A stretch of DNA of 18,177 bases from JADJXV01 sp964527785 (GTDB lineage: Bacteria > Bacteroidota > Ignavibacteria > Kapaibacteriales > UBA961): contig CAZGNO010000075.1 in the NCBI GenBank assembly GCA_964527785.1, positions 1 through 18,177 of the forward strand, written 5' to 3'. Below, in pieces: positions 8,222 through 16,563 of the stretch. Position 1 is the first letter of the stretch; every line of letters starts with the position of its first letter. Under the pieces are notes generated by a model that worked only from the letters and a program-made list of their open reading frames with translations, did no database searches and was not told where the DNA came from. The position numbers and the translations under genes are program-made.

Positions 8222-8252
8222 CATTGTAGCATTTATCAACACACTCCGATTT

Positions 8253-8816
8253 ATGGCATTAAAACAACTTATTGTGCTTTCTGCACCGAGTGGTGGTGGC
8301 AAAACTACAGTAGCCCGGCATCTCCTGTCCACATTTCCGGCTATGCGGTTTTCAGTATCGGCTACAACGCGCCCTCAGCGTCCGGGAGAAGAAGAAGGAA
8401 AAGATTATTTCTTTCTAACAAGAGAAGAATTTACAAAGAGAATTGAAAATAACGACTTACTTGAGTATGAAGTGATTTTTGGTAATATGTACGGCACATT
8501 GCGCTCTGAAATTCAAAAAACACTGGACAATGGTGATTCCATGATTTTTGATGTTGATGTCAAGGGAGCTTTATCACTGCGTACTGCTTTCCCCAAAGAA
8601 ACACTCCTGATGTTCATTGCTCCTCCAAGCATGGAAGCACTTGAGCAACGTCTCCGTTTCAGACAAACTGAAACTGCCGAGCAAATTGCCTTGCGACTTG
8701 AACGTGCTGCAATGGAAATGCAGAGTGCAGACCTATTTGACACCGTTATCATAAATGATGATTTGGCGACAACTCTCAGGATTGCAGAAGATACGGTACG
8801 TAAAAATATTGAATAG
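8253..8816 (+). CDS. gmk: Guanylate kinase
   Basis: Counted from the ATG at 8253, the enzyme has 187 residues, slightly short but normal for the family. It converts GMP and ATP to GDP and ADP. The P-loop is APSGGGKT (11-18), with Ala where many homologues have Gly. The GMP-binding region contains SATTRPQRPGE (35-45), GKDYFFL and GNMYGT (77-82). IFDVDVKGA (98-106) and FIAPPS (121-126) are also typical. The lid segment reads RFRQTE where RGRGTE/D is more usual. A longer frame from a GTG at 8196 would overlap yicC and add 19 residues not seen in homologues, so it is rejected. gmk is the last gene of its unit, and rpoZ, a common downstream neighbour, is absent. Confidence 0.96.
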   Translation: MALKQLIVLSAPSGGGKTTVARHLLSTFPAMRFSVSATTRPQRPGEEEGKDYFFLTREEFTKRIENNDLLEYEVIFGNMYGTLRSEIQKTLDNGDSMIFDVDVKGALSLRTAFPKETLLMFIAPPSMEALEQRLRFRQTETAEQIALRLERAAMEMQSADLFDTVIINDDLATTLRIAEDTVRKNIE

Positions 8817-8859
8817 TAAACGCTATTGAGATAAACAGCATAGCTATTGTACTAAGAGC

Positions 8860-8891
8860 AAAAGCCCTACCTAATCGGTAGGGCTTTTTTT
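8860..8891 (+). terminator. Rho-independent terminator of yicC-gmk
   Basis: A perfect 12-bp stem, AAAAGCCCTACC pairing with GGTAGGGCTTTT around a 5-nt loop, runs into a T-run. It lies 43 nt after the gmk stop codon. Confidence 0.93.
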
Positions 8892-8921
8892 GTCTGTTAT
8901 TTTCTAGAAAAAGACCACATA

Positions 8922-8952
8922 AAAAACTTTGGAAACAAAAAAAGTTTCCATT
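8922..8952 (+). promoter_or_regulatory. Candidate TetR operator site 1
   Basis: The site contains a perfect palindrome, TGGAAAC-N7-GTTTCCA (8930-8950). It also fits the layout of sites 2 and 3: a left half ending AAAC, exactly 16 nt, then GTTTCCA. It ends 12 nt before the -33 element of the tetR promoter. Confidence 0.55.
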
Positions 8953-8964
8953 GTATAAATTTAA

Positions 8965-8996
8965 CTTGACAATAATGAAAAAAAATAGTAATTTTG
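8965..8996 (+). promoter_or_regulatory. Bacteroidota-type promoter of the tetR gene
   Basis: CTTG (8965-8968, one mismatch to TTTG), a 20-nt spacer, then TAATTTTG (8989-8996), a full match to TAnnTTTG. Transcription would start near 9003, about 45 nt before the ATG. Candidate operators 1 and 2 lie on either side. Confidence 0.62.
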
Positions 8997-9026
8997 AAAA
9001 CTTAAAAAACGATTTCAGTTTCCAAA
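8996..9026 (+). promoter_or_regulatory. Candidate TetR operator site 2
   Basis: The left half GAAAAC (8996-9001), 16 nt, then GTTTCCA (9018-9024). It starts at the last base of the -7 element and covers the expected transcription start, a classic position for repression. Eight of 13 base pairs around its centre are symmetrical. It aligns closely with site 3 ahead of tolC. Confidence 0.55.
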
Positions 9027-9048
9027 TTAAGATTAAAAGGAAAAAACA

Positions 9049-9711
9049 ATGGAAGTGACAGAAGGGCTAATCAAAGAATTACAGGTACGAAACAGAATTG
9101 TAGAGGGTGCTCGGCAATCGTTCTTTGAATATGGTTTCAGCCGTGTTACAATGGATGAAATTGCAGTAAATCTGGGAATGAGTAAAAAAACACTTTACAA
9201 GCATTTCTCCTCTAAAGATGAATTATTAAAAGCAGTTATGAACAATCACTGTAATGGTATGGACGGACGCGTCAAGCCCATTATGGAGAATACAACGACC
9301 GATTTTATCGAAAAGATGATGGTAATGGGACCAATTGTTGCAGAAAACATTGCAAAGATTCCGGTTCACTTCCTCAAGGATTTAGAAAAGAACGCGCCTG
9401 AAACATGGAGGGAATTTCAAGAATGGCGACGTACCCGCATAATTGTGAATTTTGGAAAATTTCTTAATGAAGGAATTGAAAAAGGTGTTTTCCGCAATGA
9501 CCTTAATACAGAAGGCATAGTAACAATATACCTGACAATCATCGAAGGAATGTTTCGCTCGGAAGTACTTAGCAGTTTACCCCTTACACCAGCCCAAGTT
9601 TATGTGATGATTGCAAAAATCCTGACGGAAGGAATCATTGATGAATCAGCCCGGGCACAATATTTAGCGAAGATCCGTCCGGAAATGTCTGAATTTTCTT
9701 TATCAATTTGA
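9049..9711 (+). CDS. TetR/AcrR family transcriptional regulator of the efflux operon
   Basis: This 220-residue protein has an N-terminal TetR DNA-binding domain at about 16-62. Its helix-turn-helix reads TMDEIAVNLGMSKKTLYKHF (34-53) and is followed by SSKDEL. The rest is an all-helical ligand-binding and dimerisation domain that cannot be assigned to a ligand. AAGGA about 8 nt before the ATG supports the start. It is 125 bp upstream of the tolC-like gene in the same direction, so local control of the pump is the simplest role. Repeated GTTTCCA sites surround its own promoter and precede tolC, suggesting repression of both. No terminator lies between tetR and tolC, so read-through is possible. 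Confidence 0.93.
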   Translation: MEVTEGLIKELQVRNRIVEGARQSFFEYGFSRVTMDEIAVNLGMSKKTLYKHFSSKDELLKAVMNNHCNGMDGRVKPIMENTTTDFIEKMMVMGPIVAENIAKIPVHFLKDLEKNAPETWREFQEWRRTRIIVNFGKFLNEGIEKGVFRNDLNTEGIVTIYLTIIEGMFRSEVLSSLPLTPAQVYVMIAKILTEGIIDESARAQYLAKIRPEMSEFSLSI

Positions 9712-9726
9712 AAAAAATTGAAACTT

Positions 9727-9757
9727 AGAAACTAAAAATACGTTTTGGGTTTCCATA
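9727..9757 (+). promoter_or_regulatory. Candidate TetR operator site 3, ahead of the efflux genes
   Basis: AGAAAC (9727-9732), 16 nt, then GTTTCCA (9749-9755). Nine of 13 base pairs around the centre are symmetrical. It shares AAACTWAAAAWACGWTTT plus GTTTCCA with site 2. A weak promoter overlaps it: ATTG, 18 nt, then TACGTTTTG, where the TA and TTTG are one base further apart than consensus. Confidence 0.52.
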
Positions 9758-9836
9758 GTAAACAATTCAAATGGTTCTTCGTTCGTTTATTCCAACATTA
9801 AAAATAGTTTTTCAAGAATAATTTTCAGGAAAATAT

Positions 9837-11171
9837 ATGAGAATACTACCAACAATACTTGCCTCTCTTTCAATTGCAGGAATTTTGTATGGCTCTACGC
9901 AAACGGCAGCACAGCAAAAAATGTCACTTTCGATTGACAAAGCTGTAGAACTTGGCTTGGCAAATAGTAAAGCTGTTCATGCTTCAAAAGCAAAAATTAG
10001 TTCAGCTGAAGCAAAAACATCTGAAATGAGTGCAGGGCAATTGCCTTCACTCACATTCCAAGGCGGGTACACTCGCCTCTCTAATATCGAAGCTACTTCC
10101 TTTAGTGTGCCGGGCTCTACCACAAAGATCACTATCGCTGAACCGGTTTTGGATAACTATGTACTGAAGCTGTCGCTTCAACAGCCGGTTTTCACCGGTT
10201 TTCGGCTGTCGAGCGCAACCAAAATGGCTGAACTCAGCGCAGAAGCAGCAAGAGTGGATTTACTCAAAGATAAATCTGATGTTGCGTTTGCTGTAAAATC
10301 TGCATACTGGAATATGTACAAAGCTCTCGAACTTAAAAAGGTAAATGACGATAATGTAGAGCAAGTACAGGGTCATTTGAAAGATATTCAAAGTATGCAA
10401 CGTAATGGAGTGGCTACTAATAATGATGTACTCAAGATACAAGTGCAACTCTCGGACGCGAAACTCCGCCAAATTGATGCTAAAAACATGGTACTGTTAT
10501 CACAGGTCAGCTTGAATAATTACCTCGGTCAGTCGCTCACTACAGAAATAGATCTGGCAACAAGGGCTCAAACTGCTTCAAAAGATGTTCCGTCTTGGGA
10601 GAACTCGATGGAGAACGCAAAAAAACAACGCCCGGAAATTCAAGCTGCCGAACTTCGCATGAAAGCAGGAGAAGAAAGTATTACAATGGCTAAATCGGCA
10701 TGGTATCCGCAAGTTTCTGTAGGTGCAAACTATAATCTCAACAATCCCAACCAACGTATATTTCCACTGCAAGCTGAATTTAGAGGCACATGGGATGTCG
10801 GTGTTAATGTTTCGATGAATCTTTGGAATTGGGGTGCAACAGGTAATCAAGCTACACAAGCAGAACTTCAGGTAGTTCAGGCACAAGATGCTATCGGACT
10901 CATAAAAGAAGGTATAAATGTGGAAGTAACGCAAAGCTACTTGAATTTAGCACAAATGCAGGAAAAAGTAAAAGTAGCAAAAGAAGGCGTTACTCAAGCT
11001 GAAGAAAACTTACGATTGACCAATGAACGACTGAAAAATGGTGTAGCATTAAGCACCGACGTGCTGGATGCCGATTTTGCGCTACTTACAAGCAAAACAA
11101 ATTATACAAATGCAATAGTAGATGTTGAAATTGCAGCCGCTCGACTTCAAAAAGCATTGGGTGAAGAATAA
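9837..11171 (+). CDS. TolC-like outer membrane efflux protein
   Basis: This 444-residue protein has a signal peptide ending near residue 25 (TAAQQ). Two homologous OEP halves follow, at roughly 33-220 and 250-440, as in TolC/OprM. Each has long Ala/Gln/Lys-rich helices and short strands, for example LSLQQPVFTGFR in the first half and VGVNVSMNLWNWG in the second. Residues 375-440 form the final helices. A trimer should form the outer-membrane channel and periplasmic tunnel for the pump encoded downstream. It has no lipobox, unlike OprM-type members. AGGA stands 8 nt before the ATG. It is first of three efflux genes, 58 bp from the next, with a candidate TetR operator 80-110 bp upstream. The exported substrate is unknown. 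Confidence 0.93.
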   Translation: MRILPTILASLSIAGILYGSTQTAAQQKMSLSIDKAVELGLANSKAVHASKAKISSAEAKTSEMSAGQLPSLTFQGGYTRLSNIEATSFSVPGSTTKITIAEPVLDNYVLKLSLQQPVFTGFRLSSATKMAELSAEAARVDLLKDKSDVAFAVKSAYWNMYKALELKKVNDDNVEQVQGHLKDIQSMQRNGVATNNDVLKIQVQLSDAKLRQIDAKNMVLLSQVSLNNYLGQSLTTEIDLATRAQTASKDVPSWENSMENAKKQRPEIQAAELRMKAGEESITMAKSAWYPQVSVGANYNLNNPNQRIFPLQAEFRGTWDVGVNVSMNLWNWGATGNQATQAELQVVQAQDAIGLIKEGINVEVTQSYLNLAQMQEKVKVAKEGVTQAEENLRLTNERLKNGVALSTDVLDADFALLTSKTNYTNAIVDVEIAAARLQKALGEE

Positions 11172-11229
11172 TAAATAAAATTAGTATTAAAGAATTACAC
11201 AAACAACCAATTTACTGTAAGGAAATTCT

Positions 11230-12288
11230 ATGAAAAAGACAGCAACAATAATAATTACTCTGATAGCATTAGTAGCTATCGGATATACTCTGAAAAGTAA
11301 CAAAGCAAAAAGCGAAGCCCAAACAGCATCTGTTTCTTCAGAAATGCAGAAGGACATTGCAGTTTCGGTGACAGCAGTGCAGCAGCAATCACTTGCCGAC
11401 AATCTTTCGATGGTAGGAATTGTTCTACCAAATAACGATGTAAATGTAATTAGCGAAACACAAGGTCGAATCGTTCAGATGCTTGCTAAAGTTGGAGATA
11501 TGAAGCAAGCCGGCTCGGTAATAGCAACCGTAGATGATGAACTCAAACAAGCTGCACTCATCAGCGCACAAGCAAATTACGATAAAGCAGTCAGCGACTG
11601 GAATCGTTACGAACCGCTACACAAAGAAAACGCAATGACATCAGCACAACTCGACGGGGCAAAACTCTCTGTTAAGACGGCTGAATCACAACTCATCATG
11701 GCGAAACGTCAACTCAGAGATACAAAAATCACAACACCTATTTCCGGTGTGATTGCAGCACGGTATGTAGATGCAGGAGCTACTGTAGACAACAAAACGG
11801 TAGTAGTCAATATCGTTGATATTTCTACACTCAAAGTAAAAGTCAATGTTGCGGAGAAAGATGCTTTTGCACTCAAAGTAGGTGATAATGTGAATATTAC
11901 ATCATCAGTGTATCCTACACAACAATTTTCAGGTAAAGTTGCGAGCATCGGCTCGAAAGGTGACGAAGCACACACCTACCCTGTTGAAATTACTCTTCCA
12001 AACAATTCAAAGTATCCTTTAAAAGCTGGAATGTTTGCCAGAGTTGATTTTACAACTGTTGCACGCGAAAATTCACTTGTTATTCCTCGCTCCGCTCTTG
12101 TGGGCAGCGTAAAAGATGCTCAGGTTTTTGTTGTAGAAAACAGCAAGGCAAAACTCAAAAAAATACTCATCGGCTCGGAAGCTGAATCAAATCTCGAAGT
12201 ATTGCAAGGTTTGAATGTAGGTGAAATAGTTGTTGTAAATGGTCAAAACAACTTGAAGAACGGTAATGATGTTAAAATAATTAAATAA
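11230..12288 (+). CDS. RND efflux periplasmic adaptor (membrane-fusion protein, HlyD/AcrA type)
   Basis: This 352-residue protein is anchored by an N-terminal hydrophobic segment at about 5-21 without a lipobox Cys, so it is probably an uncleaved membrane anchor. The split lipoyl (barrel-sandwich) domain is seen at about 72-103 (AKVGDMKQAGSVIATVDD) and 166-190 (TKITTPISGVIAARYVDAG). A coiled-coil hairpin at about 105-165 lies between the halves. A beta-barrel domain (200-275) and a membrane-proximal domain (283-352, starting LVIPRSALV) follow. It should bridge the inner-membrane pump and the TolC-like channel. AAGGA is 7 nt before the ATG. It is 42 bp from the pump gene and shares the operon. 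Confidence 0.93.
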   Translation: MKKTATIIITLIALVAIGYTLKSNKAKSEAQTASVSSEMQKDIAVSVTAVQQQSLADNLSMVGIVLPNNDVNVISETQGRIVQMLAKVGDMKQAGSVIATVDDELKQAALISAQANYDKAVSDWNRYEPLHKENAMTSAQLDGAKLSVKTAESQLIMAKRQLRDTKITTPISGVIAARYVDAGATVDNKTVVVNIVDISTLKVKVNVAEKDAFALKVGDNVNITSSVYPTQQFSGKVASIGSKGDEAHTYPVEITLPNNSKYPLKAGMFARVDFTTVARENSLVIPRSALVGSVKDAQVFVVENSKAKLKKILIGSEAESNLEVLQGLNVGEIVVVNGQNNLKNGNDVKIIK

Positions 12289-12330
12289 TAAAACAAAGTA
12301 AAGAAATTCCAAACTATTGGAGTATAAACC

Positions 12331-15300
12331 ATGACAATAACAGAACTTGCCATAAAACGACCTTCACTTGTGGTCGTGTTTTTCTCAGTGCTCGGTGTGT
12401 TGGGGATATTCGGCTATTCCCAACTTAAATATGAATTATTGCCTAAAATAAGTCCGCCTATTATTACAATCTCTACAGTTTATCCCGGCGCATCTCCGAG
12501 TGAAGTTGAGACATCGGTTACAAAGCCGATTGAAGATGCGGTATCGGGTATAGACAAGGTTTCTGCTGTTCGTTCGACTTCCGCCGAAGGTCGCTCAACC
12601 GTAACTGTAGAAATGCAGCAGGGTGCCAGCATTGATTTGGCGGTTCAAGATGCCCAACGCCGCGTAAACGGAGCACAGCAGTTACTTCCAAAAGATGCAC
12701 GCGCACCTATTATATCAAAAATTGCTCTTGATGAAATACCAGTTGTTCGTCTTGGGGTAACGAGCAATATGCCGGCTAGAGAATTTTTCCAATTTATTAA
12801 AGACCACATTCAGCCGGAGTTTGCGAAACTCAACGGAGTCGGGTTGATAACATTGGTAGGCGGTGAAGAACGTGAAATCAAGGTTAATTTAGACCCTCTG
12901 AAAATGCGTTCATACGGTCTCGGTATCAACCAAGTAACGCAAACTATCAAAGCATCGAATGTTGATTTCCCGACCGGCAATATCAAAGAACCAAGCGGTC
13001 AGTTCGTTGTTCGCGTTGCTGGAAAGTTTAATTCTGTAGAAGAATTACGAAATTTAGTTATTGGTCGTTCCAAATTAGGCGGCGATATACATTTATCGGA
13101 TGTAGCTGAAATTCAAGACGGACACAAAGATTATACGAGTATTACCCGTTTAAGCGGGAATACCTCCGTTGGTATTTTAGTTTCTAAGCAGTCGGATGCG
13201 AATTCTGTGGATGTGAGTGCATTGGTTCGTAAGCAAATAGAATCAATGACCACTACCTATAAAGATAAAGGGCTAAATTTTACTATCGCTCAAGACGGTT
13301 CATTATTTACAATTGATGCGGCTGATGCAGTTAAGCACGATTTATTTATTGCGATTTTGCTTGTGGCTGCAGTGATGATGCTTTTCCTTCACAGTTTCCG
13401 TAACTCTATTATCGTGATGGTGGCAATTCCTGCCTCACTTGTTTCAACTCTATTTATCATGTATATGTTCGGCTTTACGCTGAACTTGATGACACTGCTT
13501 GCAATGTCGCTGGTGATAGGTATTTTGGTGGATGACTCTATCGTTGTTCTTGAAAATATTTATCGCCATTTGGAACGCGGACAACCAAAACGTGTAGCTG
13601 CGCTCGAAGGGAGAAACGAGATTGGCTTTGCCGCGCTCTCGATTACGCTTGTAGACATAGTTGTATTTGTACCTCTCTCGCTTGTTTCGGGATTAGTTGG
13701 TAATATATTACGTGAATTTGCAGTTGTGGTGGTTGTATCTACTCTCTTTAGTTTGATTGTTTCTTTTACGGTAACGCCTGTACTTGCATCACGATTCGCG
13801 AAAGCAGAGCATCTTAGTAAAGATACATTAATGGGACGCTTCGGTCTATGGTTTGAAGGTATCTTTAATTCAGTTTCGCGCAGTTATCATGGTGTACTTG
13901 CTTGGTGTTTAAAAAACTGGTGGACACGTTTCGCGGTTATATTGACTTCGTTGACACTTCTTATCGGCTCTTTTATGTTATTAGCATTTGGTTTCATCGG
14001 TGCAGAATTTATTTCTCAAACTGATAGAGGTGAATTTGCAGTAACAATAGAACTTCCACCGGGAGCAACGATTGAAAATACAAACTTCGCAACATTACAG
14101 GTTGAGCAGATTCTCCGTGAATTCCCTGAAGTTAAGAGAACATTTGTGAATGTAGGTACATCAAGTGAAGGATTGCTCGGTCAATCTTCAAACAACTCCT
14201 CCGAAATCAATGTAATTCTTGCTTCAAAAGAAGAAAGAGTGCGCTCAACGGACGATATTGGTCAGGCAATCAAAGCAAGAGTGCAGGATATGCCGGGGAT
14301 AAAAGTTCGTGTTAATCCGATCGGTATTTTCGGTACGGCAAATCAAACACCAATTCAAATTGTTGTAAACGGAACCAATTTGAAGAATGTAACCAAAGGT
14401 GCAAATATGATTTCCGAAGCATTGAAAAACATCAAAGGTACTGCTGACGTGCGGCTTTCGCTTGAAGATGGTAAGCCGGAAACGAGAGTTGATATTGACC
14501 GTGCAAAACTTGCAGCACTGGGACTTTCAATCTTTGAAGTCGGTTCGTCACTCAAAGTTGCGCTCAGCGGTGATGATGATTCGAAATTCCGCGACGGTGA
14601 TAATGAATATACACTCCGCATTCTCATGGATGAAAGCGACCGTTCAAAAACAGAAAGTCTTAAATCACTTACGTTTTTGAACAATCGCGGTCAGCAAGTT
14701 GAACTCCAACAATTTGCAAATATTTACACTGCATCGGGTCCATCAAAATTGCAGCGTGAAGATCGTAACACTGCAGTTACTATATTTTCACAAGCTCTTG
14801 GCAAACCGAGCGGAACAATTGTAGCAGAGTTTCAGGAAAAATTGAAAACCATGAAGCTGCCTGAAGGAGTTACTATCACATATTTAGGTGATACTAAAAA
14901 TCAAACTGAGTCATTTATGAGTTTGGGGATAGCTTTTGCAGCAGCGATATTGTTTGTATATCTCATTATGGTTGCTCTGTATGATTCGTATATAGATCCG
15001 TTTGTTGTGCTGTTCTCTATACCTGTTGCATTAATCGGTGCGCTCTTGGCAATGGCTCTGAATATGAAAGCACTCGGTATTTTCCCTATCTTGGGAATTA
15101 TAATGCTCATCGGGCTTGTGGCTAAAAATGCTATCTTGCTGGTAGATAGAACAAACCAAATGCGTCGTGAAGAGGGATTGGGTATTATCGAAGCATTGCT
15201 TGAAGCGGGGGAAACGCGATTGCGTCCGATTGTTATGACGACTCTTTCGATGATTATCGGAATGCTTCCGATTGCAATGTCCTCTAGTTCAGGAGCAGAA

Positions 15301-15513
15301 TGGAAAACAGGTCTGGCATGGGCATTAATTGGGGGCTTGACCAGCTCTCTCCTTCTGACACTTGTATTAGTACCGGTAATTTATATAATAATGGAGAAAT
15401 TAAGTGAAGGTACGAAACGAGTTTTTCGTAGAATTTTTCCTAAAAAAGACGATGATGGTGCTGCGATTCCTGCTGATACCGTTGTAGTTCATTCGAGTGA
15501 GCCACAGGGATAA
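12331..15513 (+). CDS. RND multidrug efflux transporter, HAE1 family (AcrB/MdtB-like)
   Basis: This 1060-residue inner-membrane pump has the expected twelve-helix RND architecture: a first helix at about 12-30, a large periplasmic loop to about 335, a helix cluster at 336-540, a second periplasmic loop, and a final helix cluster at about 860-1035. The family start YPGASPSEVETSVTKPIED (51-69) is present. The proton-relay residues are intact: adjacent Asp401-Asp402 in GILVDDSIVVLENIYRH, and Lys932 in GLVAKNAILLVDR, matching AcrB D407, D408 and K940. It is therefore a proton-driven HAE1 pump rather than a heavy-metal (CusA) pump. GGAG lies about 10 nt before the ATG. The substrate is unknown. 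It is the last gene of the operon, followed by a strong terminator. Confidence 0.95.
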   Translation: MTITELAIKRPSLVVVFFSVLGVLGIFGYSQLKYELLPKISPPIITISTVYPGASPSEVETSVTKPIEDAVSGIDKVSAVRSTSAEGRSTVTVEMQQGASIDLAVQDAQRRVNGAQQLLPKDARAPIISKIALDEIPVVRLGVTSNMPAREFFQFIKDHIQPEFAKLNGVGLITLVGGEEREIKVNLDPLKMRSYGLGINQVTQTIKASNVDFPTGNIKEPSGQFVVRVAGKFNSVEELRNLVIGRSKLGGDIHLSDVAEIQDGHKDYTSITRLSGNTSVGILVSKQSDANSVDVSALVRKQIESMTTTYKDKGLNFTIAQDGSLFTIDAADAVKHDLFIAILLVAAVMMLFLHSFRNSIIVMVAIPASLVSTLFIMYMFGFTLNLMTLLAMSLVIGILVDDSIVVLENIYRHLERGQPKRVAALEGRNEIGFAALSITLVDIVVFVPLSLVSGLVGNILREFAVVVVVSTLFSLIVSFTVTPVLASRFAKAEHLSKDTLMGRFGLWFEGIFNSVSRSYHGVLAWCLKNWWTRFAVILTSLTLLIGSFMLLAFGFIGAEFISQTDRGEFAVTIELPPGATIENTNFATLQVEQILREFPEVKRTFVNVGTSSEGLLGQSSNNSSEINVILASKEERVRSTDDIGQAIKARVQDMPGIKVRVNPIGIFGTANQTPIQIVVNGTNLKNVTKGANMISEALKNIKGTADVRLSLEDGKPETRVDIDRAKLAALGLSIFEVGSSLKVALSGDDDSKFRDGDNEYTLRILMDESDRSKTESLKSLTFLNNRGQQVELQQFANIYTASGPSKLQREDRNTAVTIFSQALGKPSGTIVAEFQEKLKTMKLPEGVTITYLGDTKNQTESFMSLGIAFAAAILFVYLIMVALYDSYIDPFVVLFSIPVALIGALLAMALNMKALGIFPILGIIMLIGLVAKNAILLVDRTNQMRREEGLGIIEALLEAGETRLRPIVMTTLSMIIGMLPIAMSSSSGAEWKTGLAWALIGGLTSSLLLTLVLVPVIYIIMEKLSEGTKRVFRRIFPKKDDDGAAIPADTVVVHSSEPQG

Positions 15514-15536
15514 CGGATTCAGCAATAAGTCAACTC

Positions 15537-15576
15537 AAACAAGCCGGAAGAATTAAGTTTCTTCCGGCTTGTTTTT
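15537..15576 (+). terminator. Rho-independent terminator of the RND efflux operon
   Basis: A perfect 16-bp stem (15537-15552 with 15559-15574; core AAGCCGGAAGAA / TTCTTCCGGCTT), 6-nt loop, and a T-run at its 3' end. It begins 23 nt after the pump stop codon. Confidence 0.95.
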
Positions 15577-15745
15577 CGATACGCAAACTAAAATAGTATT
15601 TGTTGATATAATAGATTCGATGTAAATTAGCTTAGTATGGAATCTTTCTTTGTTCTACGAACAATTTTCAACCAATTGTTAGCTGATGTTACGCAAGACT
15701 ATTTCTAACAAGTAAGAGGACAGATTTATTTTAATTTTATAAACC
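15577..15745. other. Gene-free stretch with a shared CTGATGTTAC motif
   Basis: No gene is seen here. The stretch GCTGATGTTACGCA (15682-15695) nearly matches ACTGATGTTACACA at 6815-6828, in the other gene-poor gap. Both lie next to hairpin repeats. The segment is otherwise AT-rich and featureless. Confidence 0.4.
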
Positions 15746-15859
15746 CTGTCATTATTCTGAATTCTGAACGCCAGTGAAGAATCTCCGCGTGCTGTTCAGT
15801 CCTGTATATGTGTAGTGCTTTGCGGAGATTCTTCGGTCTAAGAATCCTTAGAATGACAG
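15746..15859 (+). repeat. Long hairpin repeat, copy 1 (CTGTCATTCTGAACG family)
   Basis: This 114-bp element has inverted ends, CTGTCATT and AATGACAG. Inside is a perfect 13-bp stem, GAAGAATCTCCGC with GCGGAGATTCTTC, around a loop of about 36 nt. Copy 2 at 18038 is in the same orientation and closely similar, including GTCCTGT in the loop. Copy 1 carries a 10-nt partial duplication near its 5' end (ATTCTGA occurs twice). It lacks any coding capacity. Confidence 0.8.
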
Positions 15860-15876
15860 CACTTTAATTTTCCAAT

Positions 15877-15884
15877 TAATTTTG
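15877..15884 (+). promoter_or_regulatory. Possible -7 element for the YdeI-like gene
   Basis: TAATTTTG matches TAnnTTTG and lies 36 nt before the ATG at 15921. The -33 region has no TTTG, so support is partial. Confidence 0.3.
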
Positions 15885-15920
15885 CCCAAGTACTTAATTT
15901 GACATAATTTCTGTAATACA

Positions 15921-16478
15921 ATGCTCCCTATCTTCTTCCCTAATCAATCAGAATTTAGAAAATGGTTAGAAAAAAACCATAAAACCGAAACAGAGCTACT
16001 CGTCGGCTACTATAAAGTTGATAGTGGTAAACCAAGCATGACTTGGTCAGAGTCCGTAGACCAAGCCCTTTGCTTCGGTTGGATTGACGGTGTTCGCAGG
16101 TCAATTGATTCGGAAAGCTATTGCATTCGATTCACTCCAAGAAAACCAACAAGTATATGGAGTAATGTCAATATCAAAAAGATGGAAGAACTAACAAAAT
16201 CAGGATTGATGCAACCCGCCGGTCTTGCAATATTTGAAAAACGAAAAGAAGACAAAGCCAGTTATTATACCTATATGAAAGAAGAACTGGTATTACCCGA
16301 AGAATACGAAAAGAAATTCAAAGAAAATCCTAAAGCATGGGAATTTTTTATGAAGCAAGCACCATCCTACAGAAAAGTTATTATTTACCGCATAGTGAGT
16401 GCCAAACAGGAATCAACGCGCCTGTCACGATTAAAAGCAGTTATCGAGGCAAATGAACAGCAAAAGCGTATGTTTTAA
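15921..16478 (+). CDS. YdeI/OmpD-associated family protein
   Basis: This 185-residue protein matches the YdeI/OmpD-associated (OmdA, Pfam PF13376-type) family. It has the conserved core MTWSESVDQALCFGWIDG (40-57) and RFTPRKPTSIWSNVN (70-84). The helical C-terminal segment (about 118-185) contains FMKQAPSYRKVIIYRIVSAK and ends in an Arg/Lys-rich tail. Members have been linked to bacteriocin or peptide tolerance and stress, but the biochemical activity is not established and none can be inferred here. No signal peptide or Shine-Dalgarno is seen. A terminator-like hairpin overlaps its stop codon, so it is probably transcribed separately from arsR. Confidence 0.88.
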   Translation: MLPIFFPNQSEFRKWLEKNHKTETELLVGYYKVDSGKPSMTWSESVDQALCFGWIDGVRRSIDSESYCIRFTPRKPTSIWSNVNIKKMEELTKSGLMQPAGLAIFEKRKEDKASYYTYMKEELVLPEEYEKKFKENPKAWEFFMKQAPSYRKVIIYRIVSAKQESTRLSRLKAVIEANEQQKRMF

Positions 16479-16492
16479 ACATACCCTTTTTT
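16468..16492 (+). terminator. Probable terminator overlapping the YdeI-like stop codon
   Basis: GTATGTTT and AAACATAC are inverted arms (16468-16475, 16477-16484); the inner pairs form the loop. A CC and then six T residues follow. The short AT-rich stem makes it weaker than the other terminators in the window. Confidence 0.5.
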
Positions 16493-16531
16493 ATTCATTT
16501 TTACCAATATAAGAGAATTTCGTAAAAATAA

Positions 16532-16563
16532 TTTGCGTAACCGAACAGTTACACTTATATTTG
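16532..16563 (+). promoter_or_regulatory. Bacteroidota-type promoter of the arsR-SRPBCC operon
   Basis: TTTG (16532-16535), a 20-nt spacer, then TATATTTG (16556-16563): a full match to TTTG-N19/20-TAnnTTTG. Transcription should start near 16570, inside the second palindrome and about 28 nt before the arsR ATG. Confidence 0.8.
16537..16552 (+). promoter_or_regulatory. Candidate ArsR operator 1
   Basis: GTAACCGAACAGTTAC is an inverted repeat with 5-bp arms (GTAAC-N6-GTTAC). It lies wholly within the spacer between the -33 and -7 elements. Confidence 0.68.

Noticed and set aside
8196..8252. GTG start extending gmk into the end of yicC
   Set aside because: The extra 19 residues have no counterpart in guanylate kinases, and the ATG at 8253 is directly followed by the usual N-terminal strand and P-loop.
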